Assembly: GCF_037991315.1 (NCBI RefSeq)
Contig: NZ_CP150300.1
Location: 1,984,001-2,048,000 of the forward strand
DNA from: Paenibacillus sp. FSL H8-0079
GTDB taxonomy: Bacteria > Bacillota > Bacilli > Paenibacillales > Paenibacillaceae
Length of the DNA: 64,000 nt
Direction of reading: 5' to 3'
Shown here piece by piece: positions 8,443-17,885 of this stretch (its first letter is position 1; every line of letters starts with the position of its first letter). Below the pieces are notes generated by a model. That model was not told the DNA's origin. It saw nothing but the letters and a program-made list of their open reading frames with translations, and made no database searches. The translations under genes were made by a program, and so were the position numbers.

Positions 8443-9360
8443 ATGCCAATCAAAATACCCGATACGCTACCAGCAAAAGAAGTCCTTGAAGGAGAGAATA
8501 TCTTCGTCATGGATGAAACTTCTGCATACCAGCAGGATATTCGTCCACTCCGTATCGCTATATTAAACCTGATGCCCACAAAGGAAACGACCGAAACACA
8601 ATTGCTTCGTCTGGTGGGAAACACGCCCATTCAGGTGGATGTCGTTCTGGTACATCCCAAATCCCATACGTCGAAGAATACGTCTCAGGAGTATTTGGAT
8701 CTGTTCTACAAAACCTTCGATGAGATTGAGCATCGTCGTTTCGATGGAATGATCATTACGGGTGCCCCTGTGGAACAGATGGATTTCGAAGACGTGAACT
8801 ATTGGAATGAAATCCAGGAGATCTTCGAATGGACCAAAACCAATGTGACTTCAACCCTGCATATATGCTGGGCTTCCCAGGCAGGTTTATACCATCATTT
8901 CGATGTACCCAAGGTTGCGCTTGATGAGAAGTGTTTTGGGGTTTTCCCACATACCATCAACAAGCCTCATGTTCCGTTGTTGCGTGGATTTGATGAAGTA
9001 TTCAACGTTCCACATTCCCGTCATACGGAAGTGCGACGCGAAGATATTGAAAAGAATGAGAAATTAGAGATTTTGGCTGAATCCGAGGAAGCTGGTATTT
9101 TCCTGGTTGCTACCAAAGACGGCAAACAGATTTTTGCTACAGGACATGCCGAGTATGACCCTTTCTCATTAAAGTGGGAGTATGACCGGGATGCAGCGAA
9201 AGGGATGGATATTGCATTACCTAGACATTATTATCCGAATGATGATCCTTCCCGTGTGCCACCGGCTACTTGGCGTGCTCATGCCAACTTATTATTCTCT
9301 AATTGGCTCAATTACTATGTGTATCAAGAAACACCTTACGATATTGGCCCGCAAATCTAA
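8443..9360 (+). CDS. metA: Homoserine O-acyltransferase MetA, predicted acetyl-CoA type
   Basis: A 305-residue enzyme activating homoserine for methionine synthesis. The catalytic residues fall at canonical positions: Cys142 in HICWASQAG, His235 and Glu237 in HAEYD. Residue 111 is Glu ([10 protein letters not shown]). In characterised MetA enzymes Glu111 goes with acetyl-CoA use and Gly111 with succinyl-CoA use, so this one should make O-acetylhomoserine even though it belongs to the family named homoserine O-succinyltransferase. The ATG at 8443 follows AAGGAGGA at 8423-8430. It is the first gene of a SAM-riboswitch operon with metI and metC. Confidence 0.95.
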   Translation: MPIKIPDTLPAKEVLEGENIFVMDETSAYQQDIRPLRIAILNLMPTKETTETQLLRLVGNTPIQVDVVLVHPKSHTSKNTSQEYLDLFYKTFDEIEHRRFDGMIITGAPVEQMDFEDVNYWNEIQEIFEWTKTNVTSTLHICWASQAGLYHHFDVPKVALDEKCFGVFPHTINKPHVPLLRGFDEVFNVPHSRHTEVRREDIEKNEKLEILAESEEAGIFLVATKDGKQIFATGHAEYDPFSLKWEYDRDAAKGMDIALPRHYYPNDDPSRVPPATWRAHANLLFSNWLNYYVYQETPYDIGPQI

Positions 9361-9384
9361 TCGAGATTACAGGAGGATGCAGCA

Positions 9385-10575
9385 ATGGAAGACAACAACA
9401 AGTTGAAAATCGAAAGCCGCTTAGCACAAATTGGGTCCATCAATGAACCGGTAACAGGCGCCATTAACTTTCCGATCTATCAATCCACTGCGTTTCGCCA
9501 CCCGAAGCTTGGTCAAAGCACGGGGTTTGATTATATTCGTACGACCAACCCAACACGCAAAGTGTTGGAAGAAGCAGCTGCAGCGCTGGAGTCCGGTGAT
9601 GCAGGGTTTGCCTGTAGCTCAGGTATGGCCGCGCTGCAAACCATCTTTGCCATGTTTGGTCAAGGGGATCATCTGATTGTATCGCTGGATCTGTATGGCG
9701 GAACCTATCGTCTACTTGAACGCATCCTGTCTCGTTTCGGCGTAACTGCAAGTTATGTGGACACGAATGACCTTGCAGCACTGGAGAATGTTCGTCAACC
9801 GAATACCAAAGCTGTATTCATCGAGACACCAACGAATCCGCTGATGATGATTACAGATGTGGAAGCCGTCGCTTCCTGGGCGAAAAGTTACAACCTGTTG
9901 ACAATTGTTGACAACACGTTGCTGACTCCATTTTTCCAACGTCCGATTGAATTGGGTGCCGATATCATCATTCATAGTGCTACCAAATATCTGGGCGGAC
10001 ACAATGATGTGTTAGCCGGATTAATCATAACCAAGGGTGAGGCATTATCTGCGGAAATGGCGTTCCTGCATAATTCCATTGGCGCCGTGTTGTCTCCAAG
10101 TGACTCTTACCAGTTAATGAAAGGCATGAAAACGCTGGCTCTTCGCATGGAGCGTCATGAATACAATGCGCTTACCATTGCCAAATACTTGCTTGAGCAT
10201 CCAGCAGTGGGTGAAGTGTATCATCCAGGCCTGTCGGATCATCCGGGGTATGCGGTGCAGAATAAACAATCCACGGGTAACACAGGTATCTTCTCTTTCA
10301 AAGTGAAGGATGCACGTTATGTTGAACCATTGCTGCGTCATATCAAACTCATTGCTTTTGCCGAAAGTCTCGGTGGAGTCGAATCTCTTATGACTTACCC
10401 GGCGGTACAAACGCATGCGGATATACCGCTTGAAATTCGTGAGGCTGTAGGTGTGGATGACCGTCTGCTCCGGTTCTCCGTGGGCATTGAACATGCGGAT
10501 GATCTGATAGCAGATCTCGGCAATGCGCTTACCGTTGCACAACAGGAAGTTGAAGGAGGCGTGCATCATGAGTGA
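9385..10575 (+). CDS. metI: Cystathionine gamma-synthase / O-acetylhomoserine thiolase (MetI-like)
   Basis: A 396-residue PLP enzyme of the Cys/Met metabolism family. It joins the acylated homoserine from MetA to cysteine (or sulfide). The PLP lysine is in HSATKYLGGHND, the cofactor-phosphate region is YGGTYRLLE, and FIETPTNPLM and the C-terminal RFSVGIEHADDL are family marks. AGGAGG lies 9 nt before the ATG. It begins 25 nt after metA and overlaps metC by 8 nt, so translation is probably coupled. The order MetI then MetC matches Bacillus; assignment against other family members rests on this context. Confidence 0.92.
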   Translation: MEDNNKLKIESRLAQIGSINEPVTGAINFPIYQSTAFRHPKLGQSTGFDYIRTTNPTRKVLEEAAAALESGDAGFACSSGMAALQTIFAMFGQGDHLIVSLDLYGGTYRLLERILSRFGVTASYVDTNDLAALENVRQPNTKAVFIETPTNPLMMITDVEAVASWAKSYNLLTIVDNTLLTPFFQRPIELGADIIIHSATKYLGGHNDVLAGLIITKGEALSAEMAFLHNSIGAVLSPSDSYQLMKGMKTLALRMERHEYNALTIAKYLLEHPAVGEVYHPGLSDHPGYAVQNKQSTGNTGIFSFKVKDARYVEPLLRHIKLIAFAESLGGVESLMTYPAVQTHADIPLEIREAVGVDDRLLRFSVGIEHADDLIADLGNALTVAQQEVEGGVHHE

Positions 10576-11740
10576 GTCCAATAACAAGCCAAATTCCGAG
10601 TTGAAATTCAATACCAAATTGCTTCATTTCGGTGATGAGATCGACAAAACGACTGGAGCTTCCAGTGTACCGATCTATCAAGCTTCAACGTTCCATCATT
10701 TTGATATCTTCAATCCGCCTCAACATGATTACAGTCGTTCGGGTAATCCGACACGTCAGGCACTGGAAGATTACATCACACTGCTGGAGGGTGGAGCGCG
10801 AGGATTCGCCTATTCATCGGGAATGGCCGCGATTTCCAGTGTGTTCATGATGTTCTCCGCAGGGGATCATATGATTGTAACGGAAGATGTATATGGAGGT
10901 ACGTATCGTTTGCTTACTTCCATATTGAGCCGTATGCAGATCGAGACGACCTTTGTAGACATGACCAATATAGATGAAGTAAAAGCGGCGCTCAAGCCGA
11001 ACACCAAGGCAGTTTATATGGAAACACCGTCCAACCCGACACTGCGAATCACGGATATCGCTGCTGTGACTGACTGGTCGAAGGAAAATGACCTGATCAC
11101 GATTCTGGATAACACTTTTATGACACCTTACTATCAGCGTCCAATTGAGCTGGGCGTGGATATCGTCGTACATAGTGCTACGAAGTTTCTCGGAGGTCAC
11201 AGTGATGTACTGGCAGGGTTAGCCGTTGCTCGCACGGAATCACTTGGCGTACAACTGAAACAGTTGCAAAATGGACTCGGAACTGTACTTGGGGCTCAAG
11301 AATCCTGGCTTCTGATGCGCGGCATGAAAACCTTGGGAGCTCGCATGGCTCACAGCGAACAGAGCACAGCCAAACTGGCGGCTTGGCTTAATGAGCGCAG
11401 TGATATTACCGCTGTTTTTTATCCTGGACTGGAGGATCATCCGGGCCGTGAGGCACATGAGCGCCAGTCAACGGGGTATGGAGCTGTCGTTTCGTTTGAC
11501 GTTGGTTCAGGCGATCGCGCGAAAGCAGTTCTTAACCGGGTGAAGCTACCCATTGTTGCTGTAAGCTTGGGAGCTGTGGAGAGCATTCTGTCTTACCCAG
11601 CGATGATGTCTCATGCGGCAATGCCGGCTGAGGTTCGCCGTGACCGAGGCATTACAGATGGGCTGCTGCGTTTCTCGGTGGGTCTCGAAGACATTGAAGA
11701 TCTGATTGTAGATTTGGAACAAGCACTTCAGGAATCCTAG
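10568..11740 (+). CDS. metC: Cystathionine beta-lyase (MetC-like)
   Basis: A 390-residue PLP enzyme paralogous to the preceding MetI. It should split cystathionine into homocysteine, pyruvate and ammonia. The PLP lysine is in HSATKFLGGHSD, with YGGTYRLL and METPSNPTL upstream and RFSVGLEDIEDL at the end. The ATG at 10568 follows GGAGG and lies inside the end of metI (8-nt overlap). An upstream ATG at 10523 lies further inside metI and is unlikely. It is the last gene of the operon, ahead of a strong terminator. Sequence alone does not fully separate beta-lyase from gamma-synthase activity. Confidence 0.9.
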   Translation: MSESNNKPNSELKFNTKLLHFGDEIDKTTGASSVPIYQASTFHHFDIFNPPQHDYSRSGNPTRQALEDYITLLEGGARGFAYSSGMAAISSVFMMFSAGDHMIVTEDVYGGTYRLLTSILSRMQIETTFVDMTNIDEVKAALKPNTKAVYMETPSNPTLRITDIAAVTDWSKENDLITILDNTFMTPYYQRPIELGVDIVVHSATKFLGGHSDVLAGLAVARTESLGVQLKQLQNGLGTVLGAQESWLLMRGMKTLGARMAHSEQSTAKLAAWLNERSDITAVFYPGLEDHPGREAHERQSTGYGAVVSFDVGSGDRAKAVLNRVKLPIVAVSLGAVESILSYPAMMSHAAMPAEVRRDRGITDGLLRFSVGLEDIEDLIVDLEQALQES

Positions 11741-11826
11741 GAAAAGTGGGTACCCCAAAACGCCTAAGTGTATCGTTTAATATCGAATAAATTTGATTCC
11801 ATATGTAAAAATTTTTACTTATTTTT

Positions 11827-11856
11827 AAAGCACCTGTACATAAGGTGCTTTTTTTC
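11827..11856 (+). terminator. Terminator of the met operon
   Basis: AAAGCACCT and AGGTGCTTT form a 9-bp stem with a 7-nt loop, followed by T residues. Confidence 0.92.
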
Positions 11857-11981
11857 ACATGTAACCTGTGTTACGATATGTGGAGTACAGAAATACGATG
11901 TTGCCACCAGAACTTGCTTCTCTTAAACAAGTTGGGACGGATCGTTATATAATTTCTCTTCATGAGGGAGGCTTTTTTACG

Positions 11982-13118
11982 ATGAGTACGGTAGACCGTA
12001 TCTTAGATAAAGCCCTTCGGGGCGAACGTTTGGACTTGGAAGACACGATTCAGCTATTTGAATCCAATGAAGTGGACAAAATCGGGGCAGCTGCGAATGT
12101 CATTATGAAACGCATGCACCCTGAACCATACAGAACATTTGTAATTGGGCGTAACGTCAACTACACGAACGTGTGTGATGTGTACTGCCGTTTTTGTGCT
12201 TTCTACCGCAGACCTGGTTCCGATGAAGGTTATGTACTTCCGGACGAAGTTATTTTCCAGAAGATTCAGGAAACGGAAGATGTGAATGGTACCGAAATTC
12301 TGATGCAAGGCGGAACGAATCCGAACCTGCCTTTCAGCTATTACACAGACCTGTTGAAAGCCATCAAGGAGCGTTTCCCGAACATCACCATGCACTCTTT
12401 CTCACCTGCTGAGATTATGAAAATGGTTGAAGTATCCGATGGTCTTACATTGGAAGAGGTTGTTCGTGCCATTCACGAAGCTGGACTGGATTCCCTGCCT
12501 GGTGGTGGTGCTGAAATTCTGGATGACCGCACACGCCGGAAAATCAGCCGCTTGAAAGGTTCATGGCGGGATTGGATGGACGTGATGCAAACTGCACATC
12601 GCATCGGCATGAACACCACAGCAACAATGGTTATCGGCCTTGGTGAATCGATGGAAGAGCGTGCATTGCACTTGCTCCGTGTACGTGAAGCTCAGGACGA
12701 ATGTATTGCGAACAAGTATGACTCCGAAGGTTTCTTGGCGTTCATTCCTTGGACTTTCCAACCGGATAATACAAACCTCAAGCTGGAGCGTCAGACGCCG
12801 GAAGAGTACTTGAAGACTGTAGCCATCAGCCGACTAGTGCTGGATAATATCAAGAATATTCAATCCTCTTGGGTAACCATGGGCCCTGAGATCGGTAAGA
12901 AGTCACTTGAATTTGGCTGTAATGACTTCGGTAGCACGATGATCGAAGAGAACGTCGTATCTGCTGCTGGTGCAACATATAAAGTTAACATTGAATCCAT
13001 TCTCCGTTTGATTCGGGAGTCCGGTTATATTCCGGCACAACGTAACACCCGATATGACATCGTGCGCATGTTCGACGAAGAGAATTCCGTGCATGAAGAT
13101 TTCGTAATGCAGAACTAA
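11982..13118 (+). CDS. mqnC: Cyclic dehypoxanthinyl futalosine synthase (radical SAM)
   Basis: A 378-residue radical SAM enzyme of the futalosine pathway to menaquinone; it cyclises dehypoxanthine futalosine. Cys65, Cys69 and Cys72 form the CX3CX2C [4Fe-4S] motif CDVYCRFC. Other marks are MQGGTNPNLP, the SLPGGGAEILDDRTR block and FIPWTFQPDNT, all typical of MqnC. The ATG at 11982 has GAGGGAGG 10 nt upstream; the in-frame ATG at 11868 lies near the preceding terminator and has no RBS. It stands alone with its own terminator. The gene indicates that this organism makes menaquinone by the futalosine rather than the classical Men route, at least in part. Confidence 0.94.
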   Translation: MSTVDRILDKALRGERLDLEDTIQLFESNEVDKIGAAANVIMKRMHPEPYRTFVIGRNVNYTNVCDVYCRFCAFYRRPGSDEGYVLPDEVIFQKIQETEDVNGTEILMQGGTNPNLPFSYYTDLLKAIKERFPNITMHSFSPAEIMKMVEVSDGLTLEEVVRAIHEAGLDSLPGGGAEILDDRTRRKISRLKGSWRDWMDVMQTAHRIGMNTTATMVIGLGESMEERALHLLRVREAQDECIANKYDSEGFLAFIPWTFQPDNTNLKLERQTPEEYLKTVAISRLVLDNIKNIQSSWVTMGPEIGKKSLEFGCNDFGSTMIEENVVSAAGATYKVNIESILRLIRESGYIPAQRNTRYDIVRMFDEENSVHEDFVMQN

Positions 13119-13186
13119 TATTAATTATTTGAAATTACGCTTATACATGTTTTAAATGTTAATCGTAGATGAGTGTTTATGAAGCC

Positions 13187-13235
13187 AAGCCCACCGACTA
13201 CTCCGTTTGGAGAGACGGTGGGCTTTTTGATTTTT
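13187..13235 (+). terminator. Terminator after mqnC
   Basis: AGCCCACCG (13188-13196) pairs with CGGTGGGCT around 13216-13224, followed by TTTTGATTTTT. Confidence 0.92.
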
Positions 13236-13359
13236 CCGCAGATCAAGGTCATTAAACAGTACATCTTACGCAATTGCCGATATTTTATATTGAAATTGAA
13301 CTGTTACAATGAGAAGGAACTTGTGTAGTCAGACATGCTGGGAAGGGGCTAGCTAACCG

Positions 13360-14337
13360 ATGAAGAGAAGAATACTTGGAAAGACAGAACTAGACATACC
13401 TGTATTGAGCTTTGGAGCATCCTCACTCGGTTCAGTATTTCGTGACATTGACCGGGACGAAGGGGTTCGTACCGTACATGCTGCCGTAGATGCGGGGATG
13501 AATTACATAGACGTTTCACCTTACTACGGATTGACGAAGGCGGAGAATGTACTGGGTGAGGCCATTCGTAGCTTGCCGCGCAGTTCGTATATTTTATCAA
13601 CCAAAGCCGGACGGTATGGGGAAAACGAGTTTGATTTTTCACGTCAGCGGATTCTGGATAGTGTGCAAGAGAGTCTGGATCGATTGCATACGGACTATAT
13701 TGATATTTTATTCCTGCATGATATTGAATTTGTGCCAGCAGAGATTATTATCGAAGAAGCCTTTCCAACGTTGTTGCGTCTGAAAGAGCAGGGAGTTATT
13801 CGTCATGCGGGGATATGCGGATTGCCCTTGCCGTTGTTCGAGAAGGTTCTGCCACAGATCGATGCCGATGTGATCATCTCGTATTGTCATTATTCATTGA
13901 ATGATACCTCATTGTTATCGTTGTTGCCCCTGTTGGAAAAGAAAGAAATTGGCCTCGTTAATGCTTCGCCTCTTTCTATGGGCTTGTTAAGTACCCGAGG
14001 TGCTCCTGCCTGGCATCCGGCAGATGAACGGGTGAAACAACTCTGCCTGAAGGCTGCCCGCTTCTGTGCAGAACAAGGCAGTGACATTGCCAAGCTGGCC
14101 GTGCAATTCTCGACGGCGAATGAACGAATTCCCACAACACTGGTGAGCAGTGCCAACCAGCGCAATATCGTCAATAATGCAGCTTGGATAGAAGAACCGA
14201 TAGATCAAAGTCTGCTGGAGGAAGTGTTGCGCATTCTGGCACCATTGCATAATGAGACGTGGCCAAGCGGACGTCCTGAATATAATACAGAGCATCACAA
14301 CATGACATCAGAAGCATCCAAGGGGGAACAACGATGA
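13360..14337 (+). CDS. Aldo/keto reductase (L-galactose/fucose dehydrogenase-like)
   Basis: A 325-residue AKR with a TIM-barrel fold. The catalytic tetrad is visible: Asp and Tyr in DVSPYYG near residue 50, Lys in STKAGRYG near residue 84, and His in LFLHDIEF near 118. The N-terminal RILGKTELDIPVLSFGASSLG is the usual first strand. The AKR subgroup around L-galactose, D-threo-aldose and L-fucose dehydrogenases fits best. It overlaps the next gene by 4 nt (ATGA), so the two form an operon. The real sugar or polyol substrate is not known. Confidence 0.88.
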   Translation: MKRRILGKTELDIPVLSFGASSLGSVFRDIDRDEGVRTVHAAVDAGMNYIDVSPYYGLTKAENVLGEAIRSLPRSSYILSTKAGRYGENEFDFSRQRILDSVQESLDRLHTDYIDILFLHDIEFVPAEIIIEEAFPTLLRLKEQGVIRHAGICGLPLPLFEKVLPQIDADVIISYCHYSLNDTSLLSLLPLLEKKEIGLVNASPLSMGLLSTRGAPAWHPADERVKQLCLKAARFCAEQGSDIAKLAVQFSTANERIPTTLVSSANQRNIVNNAAWIEEPIDQSLLEEVLRILAPLHNETWPSGRPEYNTEHHNMTSEASKGEQR

Positions 14338-15347
14338 GAGCCATTGTATGTGAAGAAATAGACCGTTTGGAGCTGCAGGACCTGCCCCAACCGGAACGAG
14401 CAGAAGGGGAGGCACTGATTGCCATTCGGCGGATTGGTATCTGTGGAACGGATCTGCATGCGTACAAAGGCAATCAGCCGTTCTTTACCTATCCTCGCGT
14501 ACTCGGTCATGAACTGGCGGCTGTTATTGAAGAGATCGGTCCGAACGATGCAGGGCTGCAGCCCGGGGATCAGGTAAGCATTATTCCGTATCTGCACTGC
14601 GGTCATTGTATTGCATGTCGCAATGGAAAAACCAATTGTTGTGTGTCCATGCAAGTCATGGGTGTGCATGTAGACGGTGGCATGAGAGAAAGAATCAGCG
14701 TGCCTGTCTCACATCTGCTCTCAGCAGAAGGATTGACGCTGGATGAGACGGCGATGGTAGAACCATTAAGCATTGGTGCTCATGCCGTCAGGAGAGCAGG
14801 AATCAAGCCTGGTGAGCATGTGGTTGTGGTTGGAGCAGGTCCCATTGGACTCGGTGTGATGGCATTCGCCAAACAGGCGGGAGCGCGTGTTATTGCTGTT
14901 GATCGTAATCTGGACAGGCTGGAACTTAGCCGTACTTGGGCTGGAGCGGATGACCTGGTTCAGGCCAATGAACATACTGTACAACAAGTGGCTGAAATCA
15001 CGGGAGGTGACTATGCTACGGCTGTTTTTGACGCAACTGGTAATGTGAATTCCATGAATGAGGCCATTCAATATGTGGCGCATAGTGGTCAGCTCATTTT
15101 TGTAGGGCTGGTGAAAGCGGATATTACCTTTCATGATCCGGAGTTTCACAAGCGAGAGATGAGCATCCTGGGCAGTCGAAACGCAACCCGTGAAGATTTT
15201 GAACATGTCCTGTCCACCTTGCGTCAAAAGAAATTAAGCATGGATGGGTACATCACACACCGAGTGGAATTTAATGAGCTACCTATGGCAATAGACCAAT
15301 GGCTTTTGCCAGATTCACATGTAGTCAAAGCTATCGTTGAGCTATAA
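14334..15347 (+). CDS. Zinc-dependent alcohol/polyol dehydrogenase (MDR family)
   Basis: A 337-residue medium-chain dehydrogenase. Catalytic zinc ligands are Cys37 in GICGTDLH and the His-Glu of VLGHELAA. The structural zinc site is the four-cysteine block CGHCIACRNGKTNCC at about residues 89-103. The Rossmann motif VVVGAGPIGLG follows near residue 165. This looks like the sorbitol/galactitol/threonine dehydrogenase side of the family. It is translationally coupled to the aldo/keto reductase (4-nt overlap). The pair may oxidise a sugar and a related polyol or acid in one route; that is inference. Confidence 0.88.
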   Translation: MRAIVCEEIDRLELQDLPQPERAEGEALIAIRRIGICGTDLHAYKGNQPFFTYPRVLGHELAAVIEEIGPNDAGLQPGDQVSIIPYLHCGHCIACRNGKTNCCVSMQVMGVHVDGGMRERISVPVSHLLSAEGLTLDETAMVEPLSIGAHAVRRAGIKPGEHVVVVGAGPIGLGVMAFAKQAGARVIAVDRNLDRLELSRTWAGADDLVQANEHTVQQVAEITGGDYATAVFDATGNVNSMNEAIQYVAHSGQLIFVGLVKADITFHDPEFHKREMSILGSRNATREDFEHVLSTLRQKKLSMDGYITHRVEFNELPMAIDQWLLPDSHVVKAIVEL

Positions 15348-15368
15348 TATCAAGAAATTTTGATAACA

Positions 15369-15433
15369 AAAAAAACGCTCTCTGACCTTGGTGGACAATA
15401 CTGTCCATCCATAGGGGAAGAGAGCGTTTTTTG
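15369..15433. terminator. Bidirectional terminator downstream of the dehydrogenase
   Basis: AAAAACGCTCTCT at about 15370-15383 pairs with AGAGAGCGTTTTT at 15419-15431 across a loop; A- and T-runs on the outside serve both convergent genes. Confidence 0.85.
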
Positions 15434-15616
15434 TAAGTTGAATTAAAATTACACGATAACGAAGAGGACAGAAAAAACCTGAAAAAGCAAAGCGTTCGCC
15501 TTTATCCCCGGATTTTTCCCTTGAGAAAAGGGAATAGAAAAAATCTGGGGATAACAGCGATTGGAAGGTTGTTCTGTCATCGTAGTGTCAGTGTAAATAT
15601 CTTTAGTTCAACTTAC
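15433..15616. repeat. 184-bp interrupted palindrome (candidate palindromic repeat element)
   Basis: The outer arms GTAAGTTGAATTAAA (from 15433) and the complement of TTTAGTTCAACTTAC (ending 15616) match with one mismatch. Middle arms GACAGAA-AACCT and AGGTT-TTCTGTC pair. The core TTATCCCCGGATTTTT (from 15502) pairs with AAAAAATCTGGGGATAA (to about 15554), closed by TTCCCTT/AAGGGAA. It contains no reading frame. It lies between two convergent genes just beyond a separate terminator. Terminal inverted repeats with a structured interior suggest a MITE or REP-like element; no clear target-site duplication was seen. Confidence 0.7.
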
Positions 15617-15624
15617 ATGAGCTA

Positions 15625-16530
15625 TTATTTTTCCGGATTCGTTACAATGCCCGCATGCGGATCAATGTGACGCACAATGGACTTCAACCAGATCATCTCC
15701 AGCACGTGTACCTCATAATAAAGTGCACCCGGGATCTGTTTGATCCATCCTTCCGCCATATCGAGTTGTGTTGAGTCAGAAGCTGCTTCTAGTGGTCCAG
15801 GTTCCCGGCGCAGCCGTTTGCGTACAGCTTTTTCAACTTGAGAGCTTTGCGTGGTCAAAATGCATATTTTGCGTTTGGAAGAGAAGCCCCTGAACGCAAT
15901 GTACACCATTTCATAAGCAATAAGATAGGCGATTACCGAATACATCGCTTGGTCCCAGCCAAAGACAACCCCAGCGGCTGTCAGTATCAACAAGTTAAGC
16001 AGCATGATTATTTTTTCGATAAGCATCCGTTTCCCGCTAAATACACGTTCAGGTGGACGGGAAGACGGATCACCGATTTCCAGCGTATCCAGTGTCCCAC
16101 CATACCGCACGACGAGCCCAATTCCGAGTCCGAGGCATAATCCGCCAAACATGGCGGCAGCCAGCGGGTGCTCTACAAGTGGCGGCATGGGATGAAGCAC
16201 AATGGCACCGATCGAAAAGACAACCAGACCTAGAACAGTTACCAGTACAAATTTCTTCTGCACAATCTTGTAGGACAAAAATATAAACGGAACATTGAAT
16301 AAAAATAGGAATAATCCAATCCTCATTTCGGTCCAGTGGGCGAACAGTGAGGAAATGCCTGTAATGCCTCCAATAATGATCTTATTGGGGTGTAAGAACA
16401 ATTCAAGTCCCACGGAGGCCAGAATTCCGCCCGCAATCACAAGCAATAAGTTTAACCAGCGGCGGGTAGACGATATTCTGGTCTTGGCGGTGTTTGGCAC
16501 CGGATTAGCCGATATCAGAGGTGCTTTCAT
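15625..16530 (-). CDS. YitT-family integral membrane protein
   Basis: A 301-residue protein with five or six membrane segments in the N-terminal two thirds (for example LNLLLVIAGGILASVGLELF and the glycine-rich FGGLCLGLGIGLVVRYGGT) and a soluble C-terminal DUF2179-type domain from about residue 210. This matches the YitT/YqfU/YebE family, whose function is not established. The conserved GGTLDTLEIG segment is present. AAGGAGG precedes the ATG on the minus strand. It runs towards the long palindrome at its 3' end. Confidence 0.88.
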   Translation of the reverse strand: MKAPLISANPVPNTAKTRISSTRRWLNLLLVIAGGILASVGLELFLHPNKIIIGGITGISSLFAHWTEMRIGLFLFLFNVPFIFLSYKIVQKKFVLVTVLGLVVFSIGAIVLHPMPPLVEHPLAAAMFGGLCLGLGIGLVVRYGGTLDTLEIGDPSSRPPERVFSGKRMLIEKIIMLLNLLILTAAGVVFGWDQAMYSVIAYLIAYEMVYIAFRGFSSKRKICILTTQSSQVEKAVRKRLRREPGPLEAASDSTQLDMAEGWIKQIPGALYYEVHVLEMIWLKSIVRHIDPHAGIVTNPEK

Positions 16531-16642
16531 AGGTCATCCTCCTTTGTGCGGCTTTCGAGCCATTCTCCCTGGGTTAGTCACAGAAAGATCGGCGTAGAGC
16601 CGCGAAGTACGATAGTATGTCTGTTCTGTACAGACATAGAAT

Positions 16643-17881
16643 TTATCCTTCTTTCTGCAGAACCTTCGGTTCTTCTTTCTTTTTCCTAGGATCTTTGAAC
16701 TTGAATATTTTATCCAATAAACGGAATACGTGTTTGGACTCTTTGGTCAATAAAGGACCCAGAATGGCCAGAATCAGGACATACAATGCAGCAAATGGTT
16801 GAATCATTGGTAACAGTCCCCCGGCTTTACCCATGTTCGCCAAGATGATGGAGAATTCCCCCCGTGACACAATGGTTAATCCAATATTGGCCGATGCTTT
16901 GGGCGATAGTCCTGCACTGCGTCCAGCCAGCATACCTGCCAGGAAGTTACCGAACAATGTAATAACAACTGCAATCAGAGCCAGCCACACGGCTTCGCCA
17001 CCCAGGGACAACGGATCAATGGACAATCCGAAGCTGAAGAAGAAGATTGCTCCAAAGAAGTCACGGAACGGCAGAATCAAGTGCTCAATCCGTTTCGCAT
17101 GTTCTGTTTCAGCAAGCACCAGTCCAACTAGCAATGCACCGATCGCTTCGGCAACATGAATGGTTTCAGAGAAACCGGCTACCAGGAACAAGGCTCCGAA
17201 TACAACGAGAGAGAATAGCTCATTCGATCGAATTTTAAGCAATTTGTTTAGTAGTGGTGTTGCTTTACGTCCAAGGATAATCACGATAAGCATGAATCCG
17301 AGGGCAATAAGTGCGGACATGATGACGCCTCCGATGGAGGATGAATCACTAAGCACAAGTCCGGACAAGATCGAGATATATACAGCGAGGAATACATCTT
17401 CGAACATAATAATACCCAATATCATCTCTGTTTCCGGGTTGGCCGTTCGTTTCAAATCAACGAGTACCTTGGCCACAATGGCACTGGAAGAGATGGTAGT
17501 TATACCTGCGATAATAAGTGCTTCTGCAACTGGGAAACCGGACACAAAACCGAATATTAATCCCAGCGTAAAGTTAATGCCGATGTAGATCGAGCCGCCT
17601 ACTGCAATGGAGCGACCCGATTTAATTAAACGACCTACCGAGAATTCAAGTCCAAGGTAGAAGAGAAGGAACAGGATACCGATCCGACCCATAAATTCAA
17701 TAAAAGGCTGACTCTCAATAAAACGGAAGTCCAGATGCCAGATTTTCATGGCATGTGGCCCAACGGCCATCCCGATCAGAATATAAAATGGAACGACCGA
17801 AAATCTTAGTTTTGCCGATAAAAGGCCGGCTGCTGCAATGAGCACAAGGGCCAGACCTACTTCGAATATCAGATGATCCAT
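16643..17881 (-). CDS. CPA2-family cation/proton antiporter (KhtU/KefB-like)
   Basis: A 412-residue membrane protein with about 12 hydrophobic segments, of the monovalent cation:proton antiporter 2 family. The conserved region LLFYLGLEFSVGRL and the block ITTISSSAIVAKVL are recognisable, and the C-terminal tail is rich in lysine. There is no attached RCK/TrkA-N domain. The gene immediately upstream encodes a KhtT-like regulator (4-nt gap), so the pair resembles the KhtTU K+/H+ antiporter of Bacillus subtilis that exports K+. AAGGGGG serves as the RBS. I see no KhtS homologue next to it. Confidence 0.88.
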   Translation of the reverse strand: MDHLIFEVGLALVLIAAAGLLSAKLRFSVVPFYILIGMAVGPHAMKIWHLDFRFIESQPFIEFMGRIGILFLLFYLGLEFSVGRLIKSGRSIAVGGSIYIGINFTLGLIFGFVSGFPVAEALIIAGITTISSSAIVAKVLVDLKRTANPETEMILGIIMFEDVFLAVYISILSGLVLSDSSSIGGVIMSALIALGFMLIVIILGRKATPLLNKLLKIRSNELFSLVVFGALFLVAGFSETIHVAEAIGALLVGLVLAETEHAKRIEHLILPFRDFFGAIFFFSFGLSIDPLSLGGEAVWLALIAVVITLFGNFLAGMLAGRSAGLSPKASANIGLTIVSRGEFSIILANMGKAGGLLPMIQPFAALYVLILAILGPLLTKESKHVFRLLDKIFKFKDPRKKKEEPKVLQKEG

Positions 17882-17885
17882 CTAT

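Noticed and set aside
15501-15560. Core of the long palindrome as a plain terminator
   Set aside because: A stronger bidirectional terminator already lies at 15369-15433, and the pairing extends far beyond a terminator-sized stem on both sides.
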